A DNA stretch of 6,508 nucleotides from Longimicrobium sp. GTDB taxonomy: Bacteria; Gemmatimonadota; Gemmatimonadetes; Longimicrobiales; Longimicrobiaceae. Numbering within the stretch: the first letter of the stretch is position 1; every line of letters begins with the position of its first letter. A program made the translations under genes and the position numbers. The stretch lies in the NCBI GenBank assembly GCA_030446945.1, contig JAUJMI010000220.1, positions 1-6,508 on the forward strand, given 5' to 3'. The notes beneath the pieces were generated by a model that saw only the letters and a program-made list of their open reading frames with translations, ran no database searches and was not told the origin of the DNA. Positions 1 through 6,207 of the stretch are shown in pieces.

Positions 1-64
1 TCTCCTGTTATCGGGAGAGGGGGCAGTCGAGTGTAACGAGACGGGGGTGAGGGCTGCCTCCCCA
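1..64. other. Short region downstream of thiO; no gene seen
   Basis: No coding region is supported in these 64 bases. Positions 1-5 can pair with 14-18 (TCTCC/GGAGA, 8-nt loop). This is a weak 5-bp hairpin 47 nt past the thiO stop, cut off by the window edge. It could be part of a terminator for the minus-strand operon, but no U-tract can be assessed because the sequence ends. Whether the operon continues leftward cannot be decided here. Confidence 0.3.
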
Positions 65-1171
65 CTACCCAAATCTCCCCACCCCAAACTCCGCCACCGC
101 TCCATCGACCCCCCGCCCCAGCAACGCCTCGCCGACCACCTCGCCCGTGAGAGGCGCCAGCAGGATGCCGTTGCGGAAGTGCCCCGTCGCGTAGTGCAGA
201 CCCGCGACGTGCGGGTCGGGTCCCAGGACCGGGAAGCCGTCGGGGGTCCCCGGCCGCAGCCCCGCCCACGTCTCCACCACCGCCGCGTCCGCAAGCGAGG
301 GCGCGATCTCGACGGCGCCCGCCAGCAGCCCGAGCAGTCCGCGGGGAGTGACGGCCTTGCGGAAGCCAAGGTGCTCGACCGTCGCGCCGGCCAGCACGCG
401 CCCCTCGGAGCGGGGCACCAGGTAGCAGCGCGGCGAGTCGATCACGTGGCGAAAGAGCGGGGGGATCGACTCCAGCGCCAGGATCTGGCCGTGCACCGGC
501 TCCACTGGGAGAGGGCGGGGAAGGCCCTCCATCCGCCCCGCCCAGCTCCCCCCCGCCAGCACCACCGCCCCCGCCTCCATCCGCTCGCCGCCGGCCAGCA
601 GCACCCCCGCGGCTCGATCGCCCTCGCGCAGCAGGGCAACGGCGTCGGCGCCCAGGCGGAAGTCGACGCCGGCGCGCGCGGCGGCGCCCCAGAGCGCGCG
701 GCCGAGGGCGCGGTTGTCCGCCTGGTGGTCGCCGGGGAAGCGCAGCGCCCAGCGCGTGGCGGGCGACACCGCCGGCTCCAGCGTGCGCACCGCATCCGCG
801 CCCAGTCGCTCCACCGCCAGTCCCGCCGCCGACTGCCAGGCGAAGCGGTGCTCCAGCTCCACCTCGTCCTCTTCGCGCAGCGCCAGGTACAGCGTTCCCG
901 CGTCGCCGTAGCCGACGTCGATGCCCGTCTCCTCCGCGAGGGCGGCGGCGAAGGCGGGGTACATGGCGCGGGCGCGGAGGAGGAGGTCCAGGAAGGGCCC
1001 CGGCGCTTCGGCCTCGGCGAGCGGCGAGAGCATGCCGGCGGCGGCGTGCGAGGCCTCCATCCCGGGGGTGGCGCGCTCGACTACCACGACATGAAGCCCG
1101 CCGCGCGCCGCGTGGCGGGCGACGGCGCACCCGATCACCCCCCCGCCTACGACGACGACGTCCGCCTTCAC
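65..1171 (-). CDS. thiO: Glycine oxidase ThiO (FAD-dependent, DAO family)
   Basis: Predicted flavoenzyme of 368 aa that oxidises glycine to iminoglycine (dehydroglycine) with O2, giving H2O2. In ThiO-type thiamine synthesis the imine feeds thiazole formation by ThiG/ThiS. The N-terminus carries the Rossmann FAD motif G9-x-G11-x-x-G14 followed by the ribose-binding acid E32. SHAAAGMLSP (residues 41-50) is the usual flavin-contacting stretch after it. The C-terminal half has CYLVPR (Y250), WAGLRPGTPDGFPVLG (R306) and GHFRNGILLAP (R333), which correspond to the substrate-carboxylate Tyr and Arg residues of Bacillus ThiO. Length is normal. The start is GTG at 1171, sharing GTGA with the upstream peptidase stop; the FAD fold begins at once, so no later start fits. 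No other thiamine gene is visible, so a role in general glycine or D-amino-acid oxidation cannot be excluded. Last gene of the operon within the window. Confidence 0.9.
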   Translation of the reverse strand: MKADVVVVGGGVIGCAVARHAARGGLHVVVVERATPGMEASHAAAGMLSPLAEAEAPGPFLDLLLRARAMYPAFAAALAEETGIDVGYGDAGTLYLALREEDEVELEHRFAWQSAAGLAVERLGADAVRTLEPAVSPATRWALRFPGDHQADNRALGRALWGAAARAGVDFRLGADAVALLREGDRAAGVLLAGGERMEAGAVVLAGGSWAGRMEGLPRPLPVEPVHGQILALESIPPLFRHVIDSPRCYLVPRSEGRVLAGATVEHLGFRKAVTPRGLLGLLAGAVEIAPSLADAAVVETWAGLRPGTPDGFPVLGPDPHVAGLHYATGHFRNGILLAPLTGEVVGEALLGRGVDGAVAEFGVGRFG

Positions 1172-2298
1172 CCCGCCGCGGCCCCCGTCAGAAAGAGCTC
1201 GAACAGGCGCACGGTCGCTTCCACGTCTGCCGGGTCCACCGCCTCAAACGGGGAGTGCGAGTAGCGGATGGGCGGCGCCACCAGCAGCGCCTCCATCCCC
1301 TGCCGCACCAGGTGCGCGCCGTCGGACGAGTAGTGGAAGAGCACCATTTCCTGGATGGGGATCCCGTTCCGCCCGGCCACCTCGCGCATCGCGTGGATGA
1401 GGCGGCGCGAGTAGTGGACCGAGGAGTCGCGGTGCACCAGCGTCGGCCCGCCGCCGAGGCGCACGGGGATGTGCTCGGCTGAGGTGGTGGGGATGTCGCC
1501 CGCCAGCCCGTTGTCGATCACGAAGCCGATGTCGAAGGCGCGCCCGTCGCGCGCCAGCGACGACGCGCCCAGCATCCCGATCTCCTCCTGCACCGTGAGC
1601 GCGAGCGTCACGTCGAAGCGCGTCGGGTGGGACGTCAGCCGGCGCGCCAGCTCCACCAGCACCGCCACGCCCAGCCGATCGTCCATCGCCTTCCCCACCA
1701 GCAGGCGGCCGAGCTTGCGCGGCGGCGAGTCCCACACCATGCGCGTGCCGATGCGGATGCCGCGCTCGTCGCACTCGCGCGCGGAGAGACCCACGTCCAC
1801 GAACAGGTCGTCCCACCCCAGGCGGGGGCGGTCCTTTTGCTCCGTGGTCATGGCGTGGCCGGTGGTGGTCGCCACGACGCCGGGGAGCTCGCCGCCGTCG
1901 GCCAGCACCCGCAACGGCGCGCCGATGAAGTAGGGGAAGGAAAAGACGTCGCGCTCGCCGGGAAGGACGCGCAGGAAGCCGTCCTGGGTGATGGAGCGCA
2001 CGATCAGCGACAGCTCGTCCGCGTGCGCCGCCAGCAGCACGCGCGGGCCGGGGCCGGGGATGTGGAGGAAGAGGTTCCCCACCGCCGACTGCGTCACCTC
2101 GCCCCGGGCGCGCCACTCGCGCGCCACCCACTCCAGCACCGCGTCTTCCTGTCCGGTGGGGCCGGGGAGGAGGGAGAGGGTGCGGATCAGCTTCTCCATG
2201 CCCTCCGCGCGCGTGCGCGGGCGAGCCGGGCGCGGCGCGGCGGCCGGGGCGTACGTGGGTTCGTGGCGTGCGTCCCGCCCGCCGAGGTCGTTGCTCAT
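1168..2298 (-). CDS. M42 family metallo-aminopeptidase
   Basis: Predicted 376-aa cytoplasmic di-metal aminopeptidase of the M42 (TET/FrvX/glutamyl aminopeptidase) family, which trims N-terminal residues from peptides, usually as a dodecameric tetrahedral shell. The full active-site set is visible: AHADE gives metal ligand H92 and D94; GKAMDDR gives bridging D206; QEEIG gives catalytic base E238 and ligand E239; VIDN gives D262; IRYSHSPFE gives H348. The insert at about residues 115-190 matches the M42 PDZ-like dimerisation domain. The ATG at 2298 is preferred: it overlaps the upstream stop as ATGA and has GGGAG (2305-2309) six nt upstream. This adds about 33 Pro/Ala/Arg-rich residues before the conserved fold. 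An internal ATG at 2199 would remove this tail, but its GGAGGG lies only about 2 nt away, too close. Substrate specificity cannot be read from the sequence. Confidence 0.93.
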   Translation of the reverse strand: MSNDLGGRDARHEPTYAPAAAPRPARPRTRAEGMEKLIRTLSLLPGPTGQEDAVLEWVAREWRARGEVTQSAVGNLFLHIPGPGPRVLLAAHADELSLIVRSITQDGFLRVLPGERDVFSFPYFIGAPLRVLADGGELPGVVATTTGHAMTTEQKDRPRLGWDDLFVDVGLSARECDERGIRIGTRMVWDSPPRKLGRLLVGKAMDDRLGVAVLVELARRLTSHPTRFDVTLALTVQEEIGMLGASSLARDGRAFDIGFVIDNGLAGDIPTTSAEHIPVRLGGGPTLVHRDSSVHYSRRLIHAMREVAGRNGIPIQEMVLFHYSSDGAHLVRQGMEALLVAPPIRYSHSPFEAVDPADVEATVRLFELFLTGAAAG

Positions 2299-2837
2299 CC
2301 TGTTCTCCCGTTGTCCCCGCCCTGCGCCATGTACCGCCGCGACAGCTCCACGTAGTGCGCCGCGCTGTTTGTGACCCAGCGCAGCGACTCGCCCGCGAGC
2401 TCCTTCTTGACCACGGCCGGCGTCCCCGCCGCCAGGTGCCGCGCGGGGATCTCGGCGCCGCTCCCCACCACCGCGCCCGCCGCGACCAGCGCCGCCGGGC
2501 CCACGACGGCGCGCTGCAGGACGACGGCGTTCATCCCGATCAGCGCCCCGTCGCCCACCGTGCAGCTTTCCAGGATGGCGCCGTGCCCCACCGTCACGTC
2601 GGCGCCGATGAGGGTGGCGCCCTGCCGGCTCACGTGCACCACGCAGTTGTCCTGGATGCTGGTGCGCGCCCCCACGCGGATCTCGTGGTCCGGCTCGTCG
2701 CCGCGGATGACGGCGCCGAACCAGATGCTCGCCTCCTCCCCGACCGTCACGTTGCCGATCACCGTGGCGGTGGGTGCCACGAAGGCGCTCGGGTGGATGC
2801 GCGGGTGGATCCCCGCGAAGGGTAAGATCGTCGCCAT
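2295..2837 (-). CDS. Gamma-carbonic-anhydrase-like hexapeptide-repeat protein
   Basis: Left-handed beta-helix protein of 180 aa from the gamma-CA/YrdA/PaaY family, usually a soluble trimer with metal at the subunit interfaces. Hexapeptide turns run from about residue 15 to 135 and end in a C-terminal helix (about 145-172). Family residues seen are R45 and D47 (VIRGDE), Q62-D63-N64 (IQDN), H68 (VVHV) and H85 (VGHG). The third canonical ligand, His in the usual GHxxxxH pattern, is Glu here (E90, codon at 2568-2570). Carbonic anhydrase activity is therefore uncertain; many members of this family have no proven activity. The ATG at 2837 is chosen over an in-frame TTG at 2840 because GGGGAG (2844-2849) lies six nt upstream; it overlaps the dehydratase stop as TGATG. 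Its stop overlaps the peptidase start as ATGA, implying coupled translation. Confidence 0.88.
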   Translation of the reverse strand: MATILPFAGIHPRIHPSAFVAPTATVIGNVTVGEEASIWFGAVIRGDEPDHEIRVGARTSIQDNCVVHVSRQGATLIGADVTVGHGAILESCTVGDGALIGMNAVVLQRAVVGPAALVAAGAVVGSGAEIPARHLAAGTPAVVKKELAGESLRWVTNSAAHYVELSRRYMAQGGDNGRTG

Positions 2838-3805
2838 CAATCGCTCCCCAGGACGTCCGCCAGCCGCGCGGCGTCCACGTTGCTCCCGCTCAGGATCACC
2901 GCCGCCGGACCCGCGACGTCGCCGATGGCGCCTTCACGCAACGCCGCCACGCCCACCGCGGCCGAACCCTCGGCCACCACTCCTTCCTCCACGAACAGCC
3001 AGCGCATCGCGCGGCGCACGGCGTCCTCCCTCACCAGCACCACCTCGTCCACCACGCGGCGGGCCAGCTCCAGGCTGCGCGCGTCGGTTTCGCCGGAGAG
3101 CCCTTCACACAACGTCGCACCCTGGGGCGGGCAGCACAGCGACCCGGCGGCAAGCGAGGCGTGCATCGCCGCGGTCTGGTGCGTCTGCACCCCCACCACG
3201 CGCGCTTCGGGCGCCAGGGCGCGCGCGACGATCCCCGTGCCGTTCACCAGCCCCCCGCCGCCCACCGGCACCACCAGCGTCTGGACCTCGGGAAGATCGC
3301 GCAAGATCTCCAGCGCCACGGTCGCCTGGCCGGCCACCGTCATCGGGTCGCTGTACGCGTGCGCGAAAGCGGCGCCGGTTTCCGCGGCGTGCGCCTCGGC
3401 GGCGGCGTGGGCCTCGTCGTAGCCGCCCTCCACCAGCACCAGCTCCGCGCCGAAGCGGGCGATGCGCCGCCGCTTGGTCTCCGGCGCGCCGGCCGGAACG
3501 AAGACGAGCGCGCGGGCCCCCAGCAGCCGCGCCGACAGCGCCACCCCCTGCCCGTGGTTCCCCGCGGAAGCCGTCACCAGCCCGCGCGCCCGCACCTCGG
3601 GCGCGAGCGTCGCCACGCGGTTGTATGCGCCGCGCAGCTTGAAGGAGCCGGTGCGCTGCATCCCCTCCAGCTTGAGAAACACCTCGGCCTCGCCCGAGAG
3701 CCCGTCGCAGCGTTCCAGCGGGGTGCGCCGCGCGATCCCCTCCAGCCTGCGCGCCGCGGCAAGCACGTCGGCCATCACCGGCGCCGCATCGGACGAAGTG
3801 GTCAC
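2837..3805 (-). CDS. Threonine/serine dehydratase-type PLP enzyme
   Basis: Fold-type II PLP enzyme of 322 aa, closest in pattern to catabolic threonine dehydratase (threonine to 2-oxobutyrate plus ammonia) and to serine racemase/hydroxyaspartate ammonia-lyase relatives. TGSFKLRGA holds the Schiff-base lysine K56; SAGNHGQG (80-87) is the substrate loop; VGGGGL (GGGG 182-185) is the PLP-phosphate glycine loop; SGSN (306-309) contacts the pyridine nitrogen. The protein ends right after the catalytic domain with no ACT-type regulatory domain, so isoleucine feedback control is not expected. This favours a catabolic or racemase role over biosynthetic IlvA. The start is given as GTG at 3805; ATG at 3775 (residue 11) is a credible alternative, and neither has a clear ribosome binding site. 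It lies 34 nt after the lipoprotein gene and shares TGATG with the carbonic-anhydrase-like gene. Substrate (Thr, Ser or hydroxyaspartate) is unresolved. Confidence 0.88.
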   Translation of the reverse strand: MTTSSDAAPVMADVLAAARRLEGIARRTPLERCDGLSGEAEVFLKLEGMQRTGSFKLRGAYNRVATLAPEVRARGLVTASAGNHGQGVALSARLLGARALVFVPAGAPETKRRRIARFGAELVLVEGGYDEAHAAAEAHAAETGAAFAHAYSDPMTVAGQATVALEILRDLPEVQTLVVPVGGGGLVNGTGIVARALAPEARVVGVQTHQTAAMHASLAAGSLCCPPQGATLCEGLSGETDARSLELARRVVDEVVLVREDAVRRAMRWLFVEEGVVAEGSAAVGVAALREGAIGDVAGPAAVILSGSNVDAARLADVLGSD

Positions 3806-3839
3806 GGCAACGGGCGCGCCGCGGGGATGCGGGAGCGGG

Positions 3840-4298
3840 TCACGGCAGCGCGAACGCGGTGGACTGCTGGATGGGATGGTTGGTCGAGGTCAGGTACGCC
3901 ACCGCCGACAGCCGCCGCCCGCGCGGCCCGGGTCCGGGACGCCACACCTCCGTGTAGCTGCGCGTCTCCCCCGCACCCAGCGACACCGACATCCCCGCCT
4001 GGACGAAGGAGCGGTCCGCCGACCAGCGCCACACCTCGCGCGTGCCCTCGCGCACGGCGAAGTCGTGCGTCATCCCGCTGGAGAAGGCGAGGCGCACCGG
4101 CGCGGCGGTGGGGTTGGTGAGCTGCAGGGAGAAGCGGACGCTGTCCCCCGCCGGCTCCACCTGGAACGTGGAGACCAGCGGGCCCGTGTAGCGGCTCGCC
4201 TCCAGCGGCGGTCCGGAGGGGGCCGGACCCGCGGCGGGGCGGCACGCGCCGGCGCCCGCGGCGAGCGCGAGGAGCAGGGCGGGGAAGATGCGGCGCAT
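3840..4298 (-). CDS. Small BsuPI-domain lipoprotein
   Basis: Predicted 152-aa exported lipoprotein. An N-terminal MRR is followed by a hydrophobic stretch (about 4-18) ending in AGAC, a weak but allowed lipobox with C19 as the acylated residue, then a Pro/Gly/Ala-rich linker to about residue 35. Residues 40-120 form one beta-rich domain whose pattern recalls the BsuPI (intracellular proteinase inhibitor) family: LQLTNPT (59-64), FSSGMTHDF (72-80), VWRWS (89-93), F98 with VQ, and GAGETRSYTEVW (108-119). The family was named for a Bacillus protease inhibitor, but the role of such lipoproteins is not established; inhibition of a protease is only a possibility. The ATG at 4298 is chosen because the signal peptide begins there. 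A frame-open extension to a TTG at 4394 would overlap the proposed -10 box. No clear ribosome binding site is visible. First gene of the minus-strand operon. Confidence 0.75.
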   Translation of the reverse strand: MRRIFPALLLALAAGAGACRPAAGPAPSGPPLEASRYTGPLVSTFQVEPAGDSVRFSLQLTNPTAAPVRLAFSSGMTHDFAVREGTREVWRWSADRSFVQAGMSVSLGAGETRSYTEVWRPGPGPRGRRLSAVAYLTSTNHPIQQSTAFALP

Positions 4299-4392
4299 GG
4301 GCGGCCGGGGGGCTGGAGTGGGCCGGGCGTCCACCGGGGGTCGCGGCGGCTTTGGCTCGGCGCCGCAACGAGTTCCGCGGGGCCGGCGGGGC

Positions 4393-4422
4393 AAGATAGA
4401 CGCACCCGTTCCGGGGCGTCAA
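4393..4422 (-). promoter_or_regulatory. Putative sigma70-type promoter of the minus-strand operon
   Basis: On the minus strand, TTGACG (4417-4422) and TATCTT (4393-4398) are separated by 18 nt. This places a transcription start near 4386 and a leader of roughly 88 nt before the lipoprotein ATG. The -35 matches TTGACA in five of six bases. It stands out in a very GC-rich stretch. The assignment is by motif only. Confidence 0.55.
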
Positions 4423-4449
4423 GCAAGGGTTCCGCCCGGGTGGAAGAGA

Positions 4450-4471
4450 GCTTGCGAAAAATTTCACAAGC
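4450..4471. promoter_or_regulatory. Rex-like operator, upstream copy
   Basis: A 22-nt palindrome with core TTGCGAAAAATTTCACAA (4452-4469), flanked by GC on each side. The right half matches the Rex consensus TTGTGAA-N4-TTCACAA exactly; the left half differs by one base (C for T). Rex is a repressor that leaves DNA when NADH is high. A CRP-type site (TGTGA-N6-TCACA) has the same spacing, but the TT...AA outer bases favour Rex. The copy at 4484-4505 is identical. Confidence 0.65.
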
Positions 4472-4483
4472 ACCCATCTTCGT

Positions 4484-4505
4484 GCTTGCGAAAAATTTCA
4501 CAAGC
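4484..4505. promoter_or_regulatory. Rex-like operator, promoter-overlapping copy
   Basis: Exact repeat of the 22-nt palindrome at 4450-4471, 34 bp downstream, with core 4486-4503. Sequence between and around the copies is not repeated apart from scattered bases, so the identity is confined to the operator. The core starts at the proposed -35 hexamer and fills the spacer of the atp promoter. A bound repressor would block RNA polymerase directly. Confidence 0.68.
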
Positions 4506-4514
4506 TCCTATATT
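4486..4514 (+). promoter_or_regulatory. Putative atp operon promoter
   Basis: TTGCGA (4486-4491, four of six to TTGACA) and TATATT (4509-4514, five of six to TATAAT) are separated by exactly 17 nt. A start near 4521 would leave a leader of about 30 nt before the atpZ GTG. The -35 lies inside the second Rex-like palindrome. The upstream palindrome also has TTGCGA, but the base run 17 nt later (4475-4480, CATCTT) is a poor -10, so one main promoter is favoured. Confidence 0.6.
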
Positions 4515-4550
4515 GGCCGCGCCGATCACCCTTGAGAGGATTGGAGCACA

Positions 4551-4808
4551 GTGGACGAGCCACGCCGCACCCCCCCGAACGCAGGCAAGTCCAAGGCCCC
4601 CGGGGCCGCGGACATGGCCGGCATCGGGGTGCAGTTCGTCGCGGTGCTGCTGGTGTTCCTCTTCCTGGGGAAGTGGCTGGACGAGCGGCTGGGCACGTCT
4701 CCGTGGCTCCTGATGATCGGAGTGTTCCTCGGGTTCGGGCTCAGCCTGCTGTACATCTACCGGCGGCTGTCCGTCGACCCCAAGGACCCGCGCAAGGGGG
4801 GCAAGTGA
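4551..4808 (+). CDS. atpZ: AtpZ-like F0F1-ATPase accessory subunit
   Basis: Small 85-aa membrane protein at the head of the ATP synthase operon. It has a charged N-terminal tail (1-22), then GIGVQFVAVLLVFLFLGKWLDERLG spread over residues 24-48, containing the first membrane helix and the G-K-W-LDERLGT turn typical of the AtpZ/ATPase gene-1 family. A second helix follows (about 52-70) and a basic tail ends in RKGGK. AtpZ-type proteins act with AtpI at the membrane; they have been linked to Mg2+/Ca2+ uptake in alkaliphilic Bacillus and to Fo assembly. The GTG at 4551 is chosen because GGAG (4543-4546) lies four nt upstream, with AGGA a little further off. Its TGA overlaps the next start as GTGA, so the two proteins are likely made together. 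Length is typical. Confidence 0.85.
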   Translation: MDEPRRTPPNAGKSKAPGAADMAGIGVQFVAVLLVFLFLGKWLDERLGTSPWLLMIGVFLGFGLSLLYIYRRLSVDPKDPRKGGK

Positions 4809-5167
4809 AGTCCTCCTGGGTACTTCCCGCGGCAGTGCTGGCGATCGGCGCCCTCGTGTACGCGGGCGGCGTGGCACTTGCTGGCCCCGGCGCGCGCACG
4901 GGGGTGGCGGTGGGAGTGGCGATCGCGTGCGTCTTCCAGCTCTTCTTTCTCCTGGTGGCCCGCGTGGTCTTCCCGGGAAAGCAGCTGGCGGCGTACGGGG
5001 TGGGGATGTTGGGGCGGCTGATCCTGGTGGTGGCGGCGGCGCTGGTGCTGGTGCCGGCCGCGCGCCTTCCGGCCGCTCCCACGCTGTTCGCGCTGGTGAC
5101 CGTGCTGTTCGCAACCACACTGCTCGAGCCGGTGGCCCTGGCCACCGGCACACGGACGAAGGGCTGA
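4805..5167 (+). CDS. atpI: ATP synthase subunit I-like membrane protein
   Basis: Predicted 120-aa integral membrane protein with four hydrophobic segments (about 7-25, 33-53, 64-84 and 91-109). R71 sits at the start of the third, in a GMLGRLILV context seen in subunit-I-type proteins. Position directly before the subunit-a gene and after atpZ, plus size and topology, identify it as the AtpI-like protein. Such proteins help assemble or stabilise the c-ring and are not part of the catalytic enzyme. Sequence conservation in this family is weak, so the call rests partly on position. The start is GTG at 4805 (shared GTGA with atpZ), preceded by an AGGGGGG run about 3 nt away. The frame is open further upstream, but that part lies inside atpZ. 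The stop TGA abuts the atpB ATG with no gap. Confidence 0.75.
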   Translation: MKSSWVLPAAVLAIGALVYAGGVALAGPGARTGVAVGVAIACVFQLFFLLVARVVFPGKQLAAYGVGMLGRLILVVAAALVLVPAARLPAAPTLFALVTVLFATTLLEPVALATGTRTKG

Positions 5168-6202
5168 ATGTTCGCACGCATCGCACTCCTCCTGGCCCTC
5201 GCGGGTGCCTCCACGGCCGCCGCGCACGCCCAGGACCATGGAACGCCCCCGGCCGCGGCGCAGCACGGAGCCGCCGGCCAGGGCCCCGTCGTACACCCGT
5301 CTTCGCCCGCGGGGCACGCGGCCGAGGTGATGAGCCCGAGCCACGAGCAGGGCGGGGCGGGCCACGGCGCCGAGGCCGCGCACGGTGAGGGAGAGGGGAT
5401 CGACTTCCTCCACCACATCCTCGACGCGCGCGAGATCGAGCTTCCCGGCATGGCGCTGCACCTCCCCGCCGCGGGGACGTTCAAGGTGGGCCCGTTCGAC
5501 CTGACCCCCACCAAGCACCTCGTCTTCCTGGTGCTCGCCGGCCTGCTGACGATGCTGGTGCTCCTGTACGGCGGGGCGCGGGCGGGTGGCGCGGAGCGCG
5601 GGATGGCCGGCGGGCGGCGCTACACCATGGAGGAGGCGATGGTCCTGTTCATCCGCAACGAAGTGGTGAAGCCGAACATCGGCCACGGCTACGACAGGTA
5701 CGCGCCGTTCATCGTCACGCTCTTCTTCTTCATCCTGTTCAACAACCTGCTGGGGCTGATCCCGTACGGCTCCACCGCCACCGCCAACATCTCGGTCACG
5801 GCCGGGCTGGCGATCATGGCCTTCCTGGCCACCGAGGTGGGCGGGATGCGGGCGCTGGGCTTCAAGGGCTACATGTCGACCATCCTGTTCGTGCCCAAGG
5901 GGATGCACCCCGTGGCGGCGTGGGCGATGGCGATCGCGCTGGCGCCCATCGAGCTGCTGGGCAAGTTCACCAAGCCCTTCTCGCTCGCCGTCCGTCTGAT
6001 GGCCAACATGACGGCCGGCCACATCGTGCTGCTGGCGCTGATCTCCCTGATCTTCGTATTCGGGAGCTTCGTCCTGGCCGCCGCGCCGGTGCTGATGGCG
6101 ACCGCGATCTTCTTCCTGGAGATCTTTGTCGGGTTCCTCCAGGCCTTCATCTTCGCGATGCTGACGAGCGTGTTCATCGGGCTGATGCAGCATGCGCATT
6201 GA
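5168..6202 (+). CDS. atpB: ATP synthase Fo subunit a, with signal peptide and His-rich N-terminal extension
   Basis: Proton-channel subunit a of F1Fo-ATP synthase, which carries protons to and from the c-ring. The conserved core begins near residue 112. FTKPFSLAVRLMANMTAGH (267-285) contains the essential arginine R276 (E. coli R210), and FLQAFIF (323-329) contains Q325 (E. coli Q252). H284 and E318 occupy the E. coli E219/H245 positions in swapped form, as in many bacteria and mitochondria. Five or six membrane helices lie between 115 and 338. At 344 aa it is about 70 longer than E. coli subunit a. The excess is a signal peptide (1-21, likely cut AHA|Q) and a Gly/Ala/His-rich stretch to about residue 84, with ten histidines including H82-H83 in IDFLHHILDARE. 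Similar leaders occur in Bacteroidota subunit a. The start is ATG at 5168, directly after the atpI stop; GAAGGG lies four nt upstream. Confidence 0.96.
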   Translation: MFARIALLLALAGASTAAAHAQDHGTPPAAAQHGAAGQGPVVHPSSPAGHAAEVMSPSHEQGGAGHGAEAAHGEGEGIDFLHHILDAREIELPGMALHLPAAGTFKVGPFDLTPTKHLVFLVLAGLLTMLVLLYGGARAGGAERGMAGGRRYTMEEAMVLFIRNEVVKPNIGHGYDRYAPFIVTLFFFILFNNLLGLIPYGSTATANISVTAGLAIMAFLATEVGGMRALGFKGYMSTILFVPKGMHPVAAWAMAIALAPIELLGKFTKPFSLAVRLMANMTAGHIVLLALISLIFVFGSFVLAAAPVLMATAIFFLEIFVGFLQAFIFAMLTSVFIGLMQHAH

Positions 6203-6207
6203 CGGAA

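Noticed and set aside
47..1264. Plus-strand open frame of 405 codons antisense to thiO
   Set aside because: Arg/Gly/His-rich composition with no motif. It is opposite a clear FAD oxidase with all key residues.
2371..4120. Two long plus-strand open frames across the dehydratase and carbonic-anhydrase-like genes
   Set aside because: Pro/Arg/Ala-rich low-complexity translations that mirror the real minus-strand genes. No ribosome binding site or domain supports them.
4299..4394. Upstream extension of the lipoprotein to a TTG at 4394
   Set aside because: The extension would overlap the proposed -10 box, is Pro/Arg-rich, and would bury the signal peptide, which begins at the ATG at 4298.
4450..4471. 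CRP/FNR-type site instead of Rex
   Set aside because: TGCGA-N6-TCACA has CRP spacing, so it is not excluded. The outer TT/AA and inner A/T bases match the 18-nt Rex palindrome better, and FNR sites (TTGAT-N4-ATCAA) do not fit.
4450..4505. The paired 22-nt repeats as a CRISPR fragment or a transposon end
   Set aside because: Only two copies with a 12-nt spacer, each a palindrome over a promoter. No cas gene, transposase or target duplication is present.
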